Shown piece by piece: positions 34,888 to 44,120 of a stretch of DNA of 64,000 bases. The notes beneath the pieces are model-generated. The model did no database searches. It saw only the letters and a list, made by a program, of their open reading frames with translations, and was not told where the DNA came from. Each line of letters starts with the position of its first letter. The first letter of the stretch is position 1. The DNA comes from Rhodoferax sp. (GTDB taxonomy: Bacteria; Pseudomonadota; Gammaproteobacteria; Burkholderiales; Burkholderiaceae_C): contig JACKLK010000002.1 of assembly GCA_024236015.1 (NCBI GenBank), positions 416,753-480,752 of the forward strand, in the 5' to 3' direction. A program made the translations under genes and the position numbers.

Positions 34888-36054
34888 TCAGAGCGCCAGG
34901 GCCTGCGCCTGTTCCAGCGACAGGCCCAGCCCGAATCCGGGGGCGTCCGACGGCACGAGCCGACCGTCCTGCGGCACCGCGGTGCCAGGCGTCAGCCGCA
35001 CTTCCGCCAGCGGCACGCCGGGCGCGGAGCCGACGAAATATTCACCCATCGTCGCATTCGGCACGGCCAGCGTGAAATGTTGTCCGTACGCCGTGTTCAT
35101 GCCGGCGTGCAGCATCACCGGTATGCCCGCGGCCTGCGCGATGCGTGCGATCTTCAGGCAGCCGGTCATGCCGCCGGCCCAACCGATGTCGGGCTGGAAC
35201 ACGTCCAGGCTGCGGTTGACCGCGGCGCTGGCGAACGGCGCTGGCGTGTACCAGTGTTCGCCGCCGGCCAGGCCGTGGCCGGGCAGGCGTTCGCGCAGGC
35301 TGCGCACGCCGTCGAGATCGTCCGGCATCAGGCAGTCCTCGATCCAGCGCAGCCGGTGCGGCACCATGCGCTGCGCAAAGCTGACCGCGTAGTCGACGTC
35401 GAAGGCCATCCAGCAATCGACCATCAGCTCGCGCTCCGCTCCGATGGCCGCGCGGGTCTGCGCGACCAACGCCTCGTTGGCGTCGAGGCCGCGCACGCCG
35501 TCGGCCGGGCCGTGCGGACAGGCGATCTTGGTGGCCTGGAAGCCGAGTTCGAGGATCCAGTCGGTATCGTTGCCGGTGGCATAACAGTCGATATGGCTTC
35601 GCGCCGGCGCGCCCAGCAGGGCGTACACCGGCTGCCCGAGCAACTTGCCCTTGAGGTCCCACAAGGCCAGGTCGATGGCGCTGACCGCATAACACGACAG
35701 GCCGCCGGCATACGGCGACGTCATGCCCTGCATCAGGTTCCAGACATGATCGGTGTCGGTGCAGGTCTCCCCGACCAGCAGCGGCGCCAGATGGTCGTTG
35801 ATGATGGAGATCACCGGCGTGCCGTAACGTGTCATGCCCAGGCCCCAGCTGCCGTCGTCGGCCGTCACCAGGCAGGCCACCGACGGCCAGCGCGGACGCC
35901 AGCTCGAACGCAGGCGCTTGAAGCGCGGGAAATGCGACATCGGACTGGCGACCTCGGCATCGGCGGTCCAGGCCGGACGTCGTTCGGCCGTGGTCGGCGG
36001 GCCGCCGAGCAGGTCGCTGGCGATGGGGAAGGCGTGGATGGATCGGATCTTCAT
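34888..36054 (-). CDS. L-rhamnonate dehydratase-like enolase-superfamily enzyme
   Basis: A 388-residue mandelate racemase-group dehydratase. It shares with RhmD the segments KIACPHGPADGVRGLD (Lys176, His181), VDCWMAFDVDYA (Asp213), RWIEDCLMPDD (Glu239), GGEHWYTP (Glu266), FQPDIGWAGGMTGCLKIA and the late His316 (MLHAGMN). RhmD-type enzymes dehydrate L-rhamnonate or related acid sugars to 2-keto-3-deoxy acids. I start at ATG 36054 (MKIRSIHAFP) because homologues begin there; the upstream open frame has no homologous residues. It is monocistronic as far as visible, convergent with the IclR-linked pair, and divergent from the K+/H+ antiporter. No aldolase or dehydrogenase for a full rhamnonate pathway is in the window. 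Confidence 0.8.
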   Translation of the reverse strand: MKIRSIHAFPIASDLLGGPPTTAERRPAWTADAEVASPMSHFPRFKRLRSSWRPRWPSVACLVTADDGSWGLGMTRYGTPVISIINDHLAPLLVGETCTDTDHVWNLMQGMTSPYAGGLSCYAVSAIDLALWDLKGKLLGQPVYALLGAPARSHIDCYATGNDTDWILELGFQATKIACPHGPADGVRGLDANEALVAQTRAAIGAERELMVDCWMAFDVDYAVSFAQRMVPHRLRWIEDCLMPDDLDGVRSLRERLPGHGLAGGEHWYTPAPFASAAVNRSLDVFQPDIGWAGGMTGCLKIARIAQAAGIPVMLHAGMNTAYGQHFTLAVPNATMGEYFVGSAPGVPLAEVRLTPGTAVPQDGRLVPSDAPGFGLGLSLEQAQALAL

Positions 36055-36181
36055 CGTGTCCTGCGTCAGAGGGGACGTTCGATTGTGCCGGCAACCGGGC
36101 ATGAAGCCATGGCCCTTGCCCGCTTTCGGACTTTGCCCGGGAGCGGCGCGTGCACGGCCGTGCGTCGTGGATACTTTGTGC

Positions 36182-37645
36182 ATGGAATTCGTCAACCTGC
36201 CCCTGCTCGCCGTCTCCGGCCTGGTGTTCGTCAGCGTGCTGGTGGGCTTGTTCTCGGCGCGTATCGGTTTCTCGTTCCTGCTGGTATTCCTGTTCGCCGG
36301 CATCCTGGCGGGCGAGGACGGCCCGGGCGGGGTCCGCTTCGACGACTACCGGCTGAGCTTCTGGGTCGGCAACCTGGCGCTGGCGGTGATCCTGCTCGAC
36401 GGCGGCCTGCGCACCGCATTCGCGACCTTTCGCACCGGGTTGCGGCCGGCCTCGTTGCTGGCCTCGGTCGGCGTCGTGGTCTGTGCCGGCATCACGGCCG
36501 TGGCCGGTGTCGTGTTCGTCGGGCTCGACTGGCCGACGGCCTTCCTGCTCGGCGCCATCGTCGGCTCGACCGATGCGGCGGCGGTGTTCGCGTTGCTGAC
36601 CCGCTCGGGCGTGGTGCTCAACGAGCGGGTGGCCGCGACGCTGGAGATCGAGTCAGGCGTCAACGATCCGATGGCGGTCTACCTGACGCTGGCCTTCATT
36701 GCCGTCATCGGTGCCTACGGCGCGCAGGACGCGCCATGGGCCACGGTGGCCTGGTCCTTCCTGCAGCAGTTCGGCTGGGGCGCCGTGGTCGGTGTCGCGG
36801 GCGGATGGGCCATGGCGCTGCTGCTGCCGCGCCTGGTGTCGCGCGATGCCGGTGGCGGTGTGCTGGCGCTGCTGGTGGGCGCGGGCGGCCTGGCGATCTT
36901 CGCGGCGGCCGGCCTGCTGGGCGGCTCCGGTTTCCTGGCGGTCTACCTGTTCGGGCTGATCCTGGCCAATCGCGCGGTCGACGCCGTGGCGCCCATCCTG
37001 ATCGTGATGGACGGTTACGCCTGGCTGGCGCAGGCCGGCATGTTCCTGCTGCTGGGCCTGCTGGTGACACCGTCGACCATGCTCGACTACACCGTGCCCG
37101 GGCTGGCCGTGGCTGCCACGCTGATCCTGGTGGCGCGGCCGCTGGCGGTCTGGATGTGCCTGTGGCCGTTCCGGTTCACGCGCAACGAGACCTGGTACAT
37201 CGCGTGGGTCGGCCTGCGCGGTGCCGTGCCCATCGTGCTGGCGCTGTTCCCGCTGATGGCGGGCACACCGCAGGCCGCCGAGCTGTTCAACATCGCCTTC
37301 CTCGTGGTGGTCGCATCCCTGTTGCTGCAGGGCTCGACCATCGGCTGGATGGCGCGCCGGCTCGGCGTGGCGATACCCGAGGCCAGCGACGAGCAGGAGC
37401 ACCGTGCCGTGTTCCGCGATTTCGAGCTGGCCAGCAGCACGCCCATCGGTGCCGTATGCGAGTTCTACAGCCTGCCGGCGCCCGACGCGGCCGATGCGGA
37501 ACTGACACTGGGCCACTGGATGGCGCGGCAACTGCGGCGCCCACCGGTGGCCGGTGACAGCGTGGCGTGGGGGGCGGCGACCTTTGTGGTGCGCGAACTG
37601 CAGGAGGGGCGCATCTCGCGTGTCGGGCTGGGGCTGGCGACCTGA
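36182..37645 (+). CDS. Potassium/proton antiporter (CPA1, CvrA/NhaP2 type)
   Basis: A 487-residue inner-membrane cation/proton antiporter with about 12-13 membrane segments. It has the CPA hallmark ILLDGGLRTAFATFR (TM3), AIVGSTDAAAVFALL and LEIESGVNDPMAVYLTLAF around the ion-binding aspartate. The last 90 residues or so are a soluble CorC/HlyC-type transporter-associated domain (ELASSTPIGAVCEFYSLP), as in NhaP2/CvrA, which exchange K+ for H+ for turgor and pH control. The TrkA-C domain of longer homologues (about 580 residues) is not obvious. ATG 36182 is chosen as the first Met before the hydrophobic start. Confidence 0.85.
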   Translation: MEFVNLPLLAVSGLVFVSVLVGLFSARIGFSFLLVFLFAGILAGEDGPGGVRFDDYRLSFWVGNLALAVILLDGGLRTAFATFRTGLRPASLLASVGVVVCAGITAVAGVVFVGLDWPTAFLLGAIVGSTDAAAVFALLTRSGVVLNERVAATLEIESGVNDPMAVYLTLAFIAVIGAYGAQDAPWATVAWSFLQQFGWGAVVGVAGGWAMALLLPRLVSRDAGGGVLALLVGAGGLAIFAAAGLLGGSGFLAVYLFGLILANRAVDAVAPILIVMDGYAWLAQAGMFLLLGLLVTPSTMLDYTVPGLAVAATLILVARPLAVWMCLWPFRFTRNETWYIAWVGLRGAVPIVLALFPLMAGTPQAAELFNIAFLVVVASLLLQGSTIGWMARRLGVAIPEASDEQEHRAVFRDFELASSTPIGAVCEFYSLPAPDAADAELTLGHWMARQLRRPPVAGDSVAWGAATFVVRELQEGRISRVGLGLAT

Positions 37646-37681
37646 AAGCGGCCGGTACTGGCCCGCCGATGGTGGCGTACG

Positions 37682-38272
37682 ATGCAGGCTGCCATCATGT
37701 CCACCATCGGCTACACCTTGTTCGACACCGCGATCGGCCCGTGCGGCATTGCCTGGGGCGCATCCGGCCTGACCGGCGTGCAACTGCCCGAGGAGCATGC
37801 CACGGCAACCCGTGCACGGATGGAACAACGCTTCCCGCAGGCGAGCGCCTGCGCGCCGCCGCAGCATGTGCAATACGCAATCGACCGCATCCATGCCTTG
37901 CTCGAGGGCCGGCCGACGGCGCCGACCGACCTGTCCGACCTGCCGCTCGACATGAGCGGCGTGCCGCCGTTCCACCAGCGGGTCTACGCGCTGGCCCGGC
38001 AGATGGCGCCTGGCGAGACCACGACCTACGGAGCCATGGCGCGTCGCCTGGGTGAACCCGGCGCGGCCCGCGCCGTCGGCCAGGCGCTGGGGCACAACCC
38101 GTTCGCGCCGGTCGTGCCGTGCCACCGCATCCTGGCGGCCGATGGCCGCTCCGGCGGCTTTTCGGCCAGCGGTGGCGCGCGTACCAAGCTGCGCCTGCTC
38201 GAGATCGAAAGAGCGCAGTTCGGTGACGGCCCGGGCCTGTTCGACGAGCCGGCGCAACGCGGGACGCGCTGA
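37682..38272 (+). CDS. ogt: Methylated-DNA--protein-cysteine S-methyltransferase
   Basis: A 196-residue DNA-repair protein that takes the alkyl group from O6-methylguanine onto its own cysteine. The active-site motif VPCHRIL is present (about residues 140-146), as are the DNA-binding helix-turn-helix TTTYGAMARRLGEPGAARAVGQALGHNP and GFSASGGARTKLRLLEIE. The N-terminal region is the shorter Ogt type, without an Ada transcription domain. ATG 37682 or ATG 37697 (MSTIGYT) could be the start. It follows the antiporter by 36 bases but is functionally unrelated. Confidence 0.9.
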   Translation: MQAAIMSTIGYTLFDTAIGPCGIAWGASGLTGVQLPEEHATATRARMEQRFPQASACAPPQHVQYAIDRIHALLEGRPTAPTDLSDLPLDMSGVPPFHQRVYALARQMAPGETTTYGAMARRLGEPGAARAVGQALGHNPFAPVVPCHRILAADGRSGGFSASGGARTKLRLLEIERAQFGDGPGLFDEPAQRGTR

Positions 38273-38287
38273 ACCATCGCCGTGCAC

Positions 38288-38415
38288 CCGGACAGACGGA
38301 GGGCGTCCTTCCACCAGGGGCCGGCGCGCCCGGCCGCTCCGAAGCGGCCGGCCCGCCCCCCAGTGGGGGGTTCGGCCGGCTTACACGCAGTGAGGCCGGA
38401 CAGACGGGGGGCGTC
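38288..38415. repeat. Two 20-bp direct repeats 108 bases apart
   Basis: CCGGACAGACGGAGGGCGTC at 38288-38307 recurs at 38396-38415 with one change (A to G). The pair brackets the hairpins between the convergent ogt and phoX-like genes. This could be a small REP-like intergenic element. Confidence 0.6.
38330..38370. terminator. Double hairpin between convergent genes
   Basis: CCGGCCGCT/AGCGGCCGG with a four-base loop (38330-38351) is followed by CCCCCC-AGT-GGGGGG (38356-38370) and then TT. It lies between the stops of ogt (plus) and the PhoX-like gene (minus), a fitting place for a bidirectional terminator, though without long T-runs. Confidence 0.5.
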
Positions 38416-38421
38416 TACCCC

Positions 38422-40617
38422 TCAAGTTCCGATACGCCCGCCGTCGACCTTGGTGATGACGATGGTGGCCGAGCGCGGCCGCTGGCCGGCGCCGTAGCCG
38501 GCGTTGGCCGGCCACTGGCTTTCGTATTTCGCCGGGTTCGCAATGTCGGCCATCTTCGTGTTCTCGCCGGGGTGCTGGATGTTGATGAACATCGCGCGAC
38601 CGTCCGGGCTTTCGCACCAGCCGGTGATCTCCGCACCCCGCGGGCCGACCAGGAAACGCTTGAACGTGACGCTGCTTTGCGCCTTGCCAGCGTGGGTGTC
38701 GACGCGTTTTTCGCTGCCGTCGGCACGTTTGTAGGCGAGCGTCTTCTTGCCGCCGTCGCCGACCTGGCCGGGAATGGCCGCCATCAGCATGCAGTTGGTG
38801 ACGTCGGTGTAGGCACCGTCGTCGGTCTGGATCCAGCAGATGCCGGTGGATGGGCTGAACACCAGGCCGTCGGGCGAGGACAGGTCGTTGCTGTCGTCCA
38901 GGTTGGACAGGTTGATCGCGCCCTTGTCGGCGCCGGCCTCGGATGCGAACAGGTAGATGTCCCAGCGGAACGCCATGGCGTGCGCCTGGCCTTCGGCCAT
39001 GCGGATGATGTGGCCGTTGACGTTGCCGTTGTTCTTCTTGCTGCCATTCATGTCCGTGTAGACGCGCGGGTTGGCCGCGTCGGCGGCCATCGCACCGTCC
39101 AGGCTGCGGTTGCTGTTGTTGGTCAGCGTGAAGTAGACCTCGCCGTTTTTCGGGTTGACGCCACCCCATTCCGGGCGGTCCATGCGCGTGGCGCCGACCG
39201 CGTCGGCCGCCAGGCGGGTGAAGATGGCGATGTCGGCGTCGCTCTTGAATTCAAAGTCCGGGTTGGCTGCGACGATGGGGTTGCGCATCGACAACTCGAG
39301 CCACTCGCCGCTGCCGTCCTCCTTGAACTTGGCCACGTACAGCGTGCCCTGGTCCAGGTACTTGTCGCCCACGGCCAGGCGGTCGGTGGCATGGGCGTCA
39401 CGCGGGTCCCAGCGGGCCGCGGAGACGAACTTGTAGATGTATTCGCCGCGCGAATCGTCGCCCATGTAGGCGACCACAGGCTGGCCCGCCACCGGCCGCG
39501 CGAAGGTGGCATTCTCATGGCCCATGCGACCCAGCGCGGTGCGCTTGCGCAGTGCCTTGGAGCCGTCGTAGGGGTCGATCTCGACGATATAGCCGAAGCC
39601 GTTCATCTCGTTGCGGTAGTCGCCCTGTGCCGACGCACCGGTGGCGCTGTTATTCCAGCGTGCGTACATGTCCTGCGCCCCCGCGCTTTCCCAGCCGTGG
39701 CGGCTGGCGGCGCCGGCCTTGCGGCCGTAACGCTCGAGCGCGACGACGGACGCATCCTTCTTGCCGCGGCGCTCGTCGTCCTTGGCATCGCGGTGGAAAT
39801 AGCCGAACCAGTTCTCCTCGCCCGACACATAGGTGGCCCAGGGTGTCTTGCCGGTGCCGCAGTTGTTCAGCGTGCCGCGGGTGCGCGTGCCGTCCGGGCT
39901 GTAGCGCGTGACCAGGTGGGCGCTGCCGCGGGCCGGGCCGTGGATCTCGGCCGGGGTCATGGTCGTGATGCGGCGGTTGAACGCGGAATCCTTCCGGTAC
40001 GACCAGCCGCCGCTGCCGGCCTGCACCTCGATCACCGACAGGCCGTGGATCATCAGCTCCTTGTCGACCTCGGCGGCCTTGCGCGGCAGGCTGGCGGCGC
40101 CGCCGTCGGCATGCAGGAAGAAGGAGGTCAGTTTCTCGTCGGTCGTGGCCTCGTGGTTCATCGCGATCAGCCCTCGGCTGGCGAAACGCTCCGAGGGCTT
40201 GCCGGCGGCATCGAGGCCGAACCATTCCATGCCGTCATGGTGGTCGCCGGCCCGTTTGTCGAAGTCGGTGTCGGTGCCGTCGTTGCGGAATGCCGCCGCA
40301 CCGGGCAGGATGGGGTCGCCCAGCGCGTACAGCACCTGGGCGCGGTAGCCCTGCGGGACCTGGACCGTATCGGCCAGGCTCTTGGCGACGGGCGTGAATC
40401 CCAATGTGGTGAGCGGGCTGTGCATCCCGTCGGATGCGCCGGTCGTGGCGCAACCGCCGAGGGCCAGGCCGCCGACGGCGGCGCCGGCCGCCGCGCCGCG
40501 CAGCAAGGTGCGGCGGCTGAGCCGCTGCTGCACGATGGCGTCGAAGTGCGGGTTGGCGGACCGGTTGGAGTCCTCGTCGTTGAAGCTTGCGCGTGGGGCG
40601 GGGGAGTCGAATGGCAT
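38422..40617 (-). CDS. PhoX-family alkaline phosphatase, Tat-exported
   Basis: A 731-residue secreted phosphatase of the PhoX/DUF839 family (Ca2+/Fe3+-dependent phosphomonoesterases). The Tat motif SRRTLLRG (Arg35-Arg36) is followed by a hydrophobic stretch and a possible lipobox LALGGC (Cys56), so it may be a Tat-exported lipoprotein. Family patterns include DHHDGMEWFGLD, LIAMNHEATT, NNCGTGKTPWATYVSGEENWFGYF and SPDGLVFSPSTGICWIQTDDG. Its role is release of phosphate from organic esters, usually under PhoB control; I did not find a Pho box with confidence. ATG 40617 is chosen because the residues upstream are not signal-like. It is divergent from the MBL-fold gene at 40742. Confidence 0.9.
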   Translation of the reverse strand: MPFDSPAPRASFNDEDSNRSANPHFDAIVQQRLSRRTLLRGAAAGAAVGGLALGGCATTGASDGMHSPLTTLGFTPVAKSLADTVQVPQGYRAQVLYALGDPILPGAAAFRNDGTDTDFDKRAGDHHDGMEWFGLDAAGKPSERFASRGLIAMNHEATTDEKLTSFFLHADGGAASLPRKAAEVDKELMIHGLSVIEVQAGSGGWSYRKDSAFNRRITTMTPAEIHGPARGSAHLVTRYSPDGTRTRGTLNNCGTGKTPWATYVSGEENWFGYFHRDAKDDERRGKKDASVVALERYGRKAGAASRHGWESAGAQDMYARWNNSATGASAQGDYRNEMNGFGYIVEIDPYDGSKALRKRTALGRMGHENATFARPVAGQPVVAYMGDDSRGEYIYKFVSAARWDPRDAHATDRLAVGDKYLDQGTLYVAKFKEDGSGEWLELSMRNPIVAANPDFEFKSDADIAIFTRLAADAVGATRMDRPEWGGVNPKNGEVYFTLTNNSNRSLDGAMAADAANPRVYTDMNGSKKNNGNVNGHIIRMAEGQAHAMAFRWDIYLFASEAGADKGAINLSNLDDSNDLSSPDGLVFSPSTGICWIQTDDGAYTDVTNCMLMAAIPGQVGDGGKKTLAYKRADGSEKRVDTHAGKAQSSVTFKRFLVGPRGAEITGWCESPDGRAMFINIQHPGENTKMADIANPAKYESQWPANAGYGAGQRPRSATIVITKVDGGRIGT

Positions 40618-40741
40618 GGGAATGGAACTACGGGTTGATGACAACAGCGCGAGCATCGGTGATTCCGGTGACGGTTCGATGACAGGCCCGTGCATGGCGG
40701 TGGGCCGGCCCTGAGGCAGAATGGCTGCGGGAGGCACCGAC

Positions 40742-41848
40742 ATGTCGCGCTGGGTCAAGGTCTTGCTGGTGGTCGTGGTCGTGGTGGCCCTGCTGGGCCT
40801 GGCCGCGTCACTCGTGCTGAGCCTGCCGACCTTCGGCGGGGCGATCGAGGGCGAGCGGCTGGCGCGCATGCAGCGTTCGCCGCAGTATGTCGACGGCCGG
40901 TTCGAGAACACGCCACCGTACCGCAGCGATCTCGCGCTGATGCAGAACCTGCGCGACTACATGGGCGGCCAGCAGCGCGAACCGGGGTTTGCGATCCCGG
41001 TGTTGCCGCTGGCGCCGGCGGCGTTGAAGCAGCCGGCACTGGCGGGCATGCGCGCGATCTGGCTCGGACATTCGACCGTGCTGATCGAGATCGACGGCGT
41101 GCGCATCCTGACCGACCCGGTGTTGTCGCAACGCGCCTCGCCGTTCCAGTTCGTCGGCCCCGAGCGCATGCATGCGTCACCGATCGCACTCGACCAGCTC
41201 GAAGGCATCGACGCGGCCGTGATCTCGCACGACCATTACGACCACCTCGACCGCGACACGGTGCTGCAACTGGCGCGCGGCGGCACGCATTTCTTCGTCG
41301 GCCTGGGCATCGGCGCGCACCTGGAGCGCTGGAGCATTCCGCCGGTGCAGATCCACGAGATGGACTGGTGGGAACACACCCGCTTCAAGGGTGTCGAGAT
41401 CCACGCCACGCCGGCGCGGCATTATTCCGGGCGCAAGAGCATGGACAACTCCACGCTGTGGACTTCCTGGATGATCCGCGGCGCCGGCTATTCGGTGTAT
41501 CACAGCGGCGACACCGGATACGGGCCGCACTTCAAGGAAATCCGCGCCCGGCTGGGTGCGCCGGACATGACCCTGATGAAGATCGGCTCCTATGGCAACA
41601 GCTGGCTGGACATCCACATGGACCCGGAATCCGCCGTCCAGTCCCACCTGGACCTCGGCGCGAAGACACTGCTGCCGGTGCACTGGGCCACGTTCAACCT
41701 GTCGTACCACGGCTGGGACGAGCCCATCGTGCGCGCGCTGGCCGCGGCACGTGCAAAGGGCGTGTCGCTGGTCACGCCGCGGGTGGGCGAGGTGGTGGAA
41801 CACGACGCTGCGTTCGTGAACCGGGCGTGGTACCGGGGCGGGCGCTGA
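40742..41848 (+). CDS. Membrane-anchored MBL-fold metallohydrolase (NAPE-PLD/UlaG-like)
   Basis: A 368-residue protein with an N-terminal membrane segment (residues 5-28) and a metallo-beta-lactamase domain. The metal motif HDHYDH is at residues 163-168 (AAVISHDHYDHLD), with later ligands in PARHYSGR, SGDTGYG and LPVHWATF. The arrangement resembles N-acyl-phosphatidylethanolamine-hydrolysing phospholipase D and related lipid hydrolases, so a phospholipid or other ester substrate in the envelope is plausible. Start ATG 40742 is supported by GGGAGG seven bases upstream; the ATG at 40721 would include that site in the coding sequence. Confidence 0.85.
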   Translation: MSRWVKVLLVVVVVVALLGLAASLVLSLPTFGGAIEGERLARMQRSPQYVDGRFENTPPYRSDLALMQNLRDYMGGQQREPGFAIPVLPLAPAALKQPALAGMRAIWLGHSTVLIEIDGVRILTDPVLSQRASPFQFVGPERMHASPIALDQLEGIDAAVISHDHYDHLDRDTVLQLARGGTHFFVGLGIGAHLERWSIPPVQIHEMDWWEHTRFKGVEIHATPARHYSGRKSMDNSTLWTSWMIRGAGYSVYHSGDTGYGPHFKEIRARLGAPDMTLMKIGSYGNSWLDIHMDPESAVQSHLDLGAKTLLPVHWATFNLSYHGWDEPIVRALAAARAKGVSLVTPRVGEVVEHDAAFVNRAWYRGGR

Positions 41849-41891
41849 CGGAGCGCTCGAACGGCGCGGCTGGAACACCGTCCGGGCGGGT

Positions 41892-43970
41892 TCAGGCGCG
41901 ATCCGCTCCTGTTCCGTGGGGCGCATCGCACACGACGGGCCGCCGTCGCGCCGAACCGCGGGCGCGCAGGCCCAGCAGGGCGATTCCGGCCATGAATAGC
42001 ACCGCGGCGCCCGGTTCGGGTACCGCCGATACCTGCACACTGAAATTGCCGATCACCGTCAGTGCGCCGTCGCTGCCTGCCCGCACCACGTGACCGTTGA
42101 AGGTGTCGCCCGCGGCCGCGATGTGCCGGAAGCTGCCCTGCGGATTGCCGAGATCGGTGACCAGGCCGACATCAAGGAAATCCGCGTCCGGGTCGCCGCC
42201 GACAATGGCAAATGCAAGCGCGGCCTGGTTCTGGAATCGCAGCGCGTGGGTGCCCGGTCCCAGCGGGCCGGCGAGGGCGGACAGCAGACCGACGTCATCC
42301 CCGTATTGCAGCATCGGGTCGATATGCAGGTCGAAGAACGATTGCACGGCTTGCTGCAGCGTGAGCACCAGATAGATCTCGTTGACCAGGGCGTGTCCGG
42401 TGGTCAGCATGTCCGCCAATGCGATCTGCTCCCATGAACCGGCTTGCAGACCGTCCCACGCCAGATAGTCGGCGTCTTCCCCCGCCGCCCAGCGGCGCAT
42501 GTGGTAGACGGGGTTGTGGGTCACCTGCGGCCGAACCGGCAGCTCGGCCAACGGAATCGCGCCGGGCTGATCCGAAAAGGCCTGGTCGTCCAGGTCGATG
42601 TCGGCATCACCGCTGCCGCGGCTTTGCATCAGCGAGCTCGCGTGATGCGGGTCGGCCGGGTCGAGGTCGAGATGGGCCGCGCCGTAGGTGTGCGCCACCT
42701 CGTGCGCGATGGTGCCGGCGACCATGCGCACATCATCGTTGCCGCTCGCGCCGGCCAGTTGCGCGAACACACGCACCGACTGGACGGGATCCTGGTCGAA
42801 CTGGTCCACCTGGGCGCCGCTGGCGTCACTGCCGTCCGCCAGGCCCCAGATGCGGGGCGGACGGGATGGATCGCAGTAGCCCATCACACCCGCCAGTGTG
42901 CTGCAGGGGATCCGGACCGCGTCGCCGAACCGGACCGTCACCACCTTGAGGGCATCGGATGCATCGGACGCGTTGTCGGTGACCAGCACCGGCACCAGCG
43001 CTTCGTCGAAGATCTCCTGCACCCGGCTGACCAGCGCACTGCGCATGTTGGCGGTGGTCGACTGCAACGCGAATGGTGTCCCGGTCTCCAGTGCCATGCG
43101 CTGGCCGAACAGGCCCATTTTTCCGGCCATCCCGTCTGCGGCCTGGAGGAAGTCCAGATGGATGACCGGTTTCTCGATCTTGCGGTAGTGATGATCCACC
43201 TGCATGCGCAGGTCGAGTTCGAGCACGCCGATCGGAGGTGGTGTGTCGGCGTCGCCCGCGCTGGTGCCATGGATGCTGGGTCGGAACAGGAAATTGCGCC
43301 CCTCGTTGGCGTAGCGGGACGCCTCGCTCGGATCGATGACCGGGACGGTGAGCGGATCCAGGTCCGGCAGGGTGTAGGGCCCGGTCTGCGGCTTGACCGC
43401 ACTGAACTGCGCACGCCAAGGGGGTGCATCGTATTGCGACCCATAGGGTGGCTGGTCGGTGAGGTAGTAGAAGGTGTCGCGCTGCCCCTTGCCCGAGTCC
43501 TGCGGTGCGGCCGTCCAGATGCGCAGGCTGTTGTCGAACGTGGCGCGCTGGTGCCACAGGAAATCTACGCGTGCGCGCGCGTCGGTGAGCGACACGGTCG
43601 CCGTGGAGCCTTGGTAGACGTAGTGGTGGGTGCGTGCATCCTGGCGGATGTCGCGTGCCACGGGCACCGTCGTGGTCTCGGCGTTGATCCACCAACCGGG
43701 GTTGACGGGTACGCCCGGATCGTAGGGAACGCCGTCGATGATCGGGACATATCGGGTGGGTTCTCCGAAATTGCCGAGGCGAAAATCGAAACCCCCGTCC
43801 AGGTCGAGCAGGTCGACGATGGCAAATGGCGCTTCTCGAACCAGCGGAGGCGGCGGCTGTGGATCGGTCTGCGCGTGTGCGCTATGAAGCGGCGGTGCAA
43901 TGGCGCACACGGTGCCGATGATGCGCATGACGCGTGCAACAGGTCTTGACGGATGGCGACGTGACGCCAT
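41892..43970 (-). CDS. PEP-CTERM-sorted metzincin-like zinc metalloprotease
   Basis: A 692-residue exported protein. The start at ATG 43970 has AGGGAGG nine bases upstream. A signal peptide follows a basic leader (about residues 1-34, ending SAHAQ). The zinc motif HEVAHTYGAAH at residues 423-433 fits the metzincin pattern HExxHxxGxxH, and SSLMQ 18 residues later could supply the Met-turn. The C-terminus is a PEP-CTERM tail: VPEPGAAVLFMAGIALLGL then RARGSARRR, followed by about 13 extra residues. The N-terminal 400 residues are beta-rich and not recognised. It probably acts at the cell surface on protein substrates. It is divergent from ppsA. No exosortase is in the window. Confidence 0.8.
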   Translation of the reverse strand: MASRRHPSRPVARVMRIIGTVCAIAPPLHSAHAQTDPQPPPPLVREAPFAIVDLLDLDGGFDFRLGNFGEPTRYVPIIDGVPYDPGVPVNPGWWINAETTTVPVARDIRQDARTHHYVYQGSTATVSLTDARARVDFLWHQRATFDNSLRIWTAAPQDSGKGQRDTFYYLTDQPPYGSQYDAPPWRAQFSAVKPQTGPYTLPDLDPLTVPVIDPSEASRYANEGRNFLFRPSIHGTSAGDADTPPPIGVLELDLRMQVDHHYRKIEKPVIHLDFLQAADGMAGKMGLFGQRMALETGTPFALQSTTANMRSALVSRVQEIFDEALVPVLVTDNASDASDALKVVTVRFGDAVRIPCSTLAGVMGYCDPSRPPRIWGLADGSDASGAQVDQFDQDPVQSVRVFAQLAGASGNDDVRMVAGTIAHEVAHTYGAAHLDLDPADPHHASSLMQSRGSGDADIDLDDQAFSDQPGAIPLAELPVRPQVTHNPVYHMRRWAAGEDADYLAWDGLQAGSWEQIALADMLTTGHALVNEIYLVLTLQQAVQSFFDLHIDPMLQYGDDVGLLSALAGPLGPGTHALRFQNQAALAFAIVGGDPDADFLDVGLVTDLGNPQGSFRHIAAAGDTFNGHVVRAGSDGALTVIGNFSVQVSAVPEPGAAVLFMAGIALLGLRARGSARRRPVVCDAPHGTGADRA

Positions 43971-44104
43971 GCTGGTGTGCCTCCCTTGGCGGACGATGCG
44001 CAATGGCATCGCGACGGTGTTGATGGCCCGACCTTTTCACATGTGGGGGACGATGTCAAACGTGTCGGGTCTCGTCGCGATGCACCACACGCCACGCCGC
44101 AGCC

Positions 44105-44120
44105 ATTGACCGGCGTCAAT
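44105..44120. promoter_or_regulatory. Palindrome in the ppsA / metalloprotease divergent region
   Basis: ATTGAC-CGGC-GTCAAT has two perfect 6-base arms and lies 58 bases before the ppsA start and 135 bases before the protease start. It is a plausible operator for one or both genes. The TTGAC arm could also be a -35 element for ppsA. Confidence 0.35.

Noticed and set aside
36055..36303. N-terminal extension of the RhmD-like protein upstream of 36054
   Set aside because: The extra 83 residues have no homology-like pattern, would overlap the divergent antiporter start, and the family begins at MKIRSIHAF.
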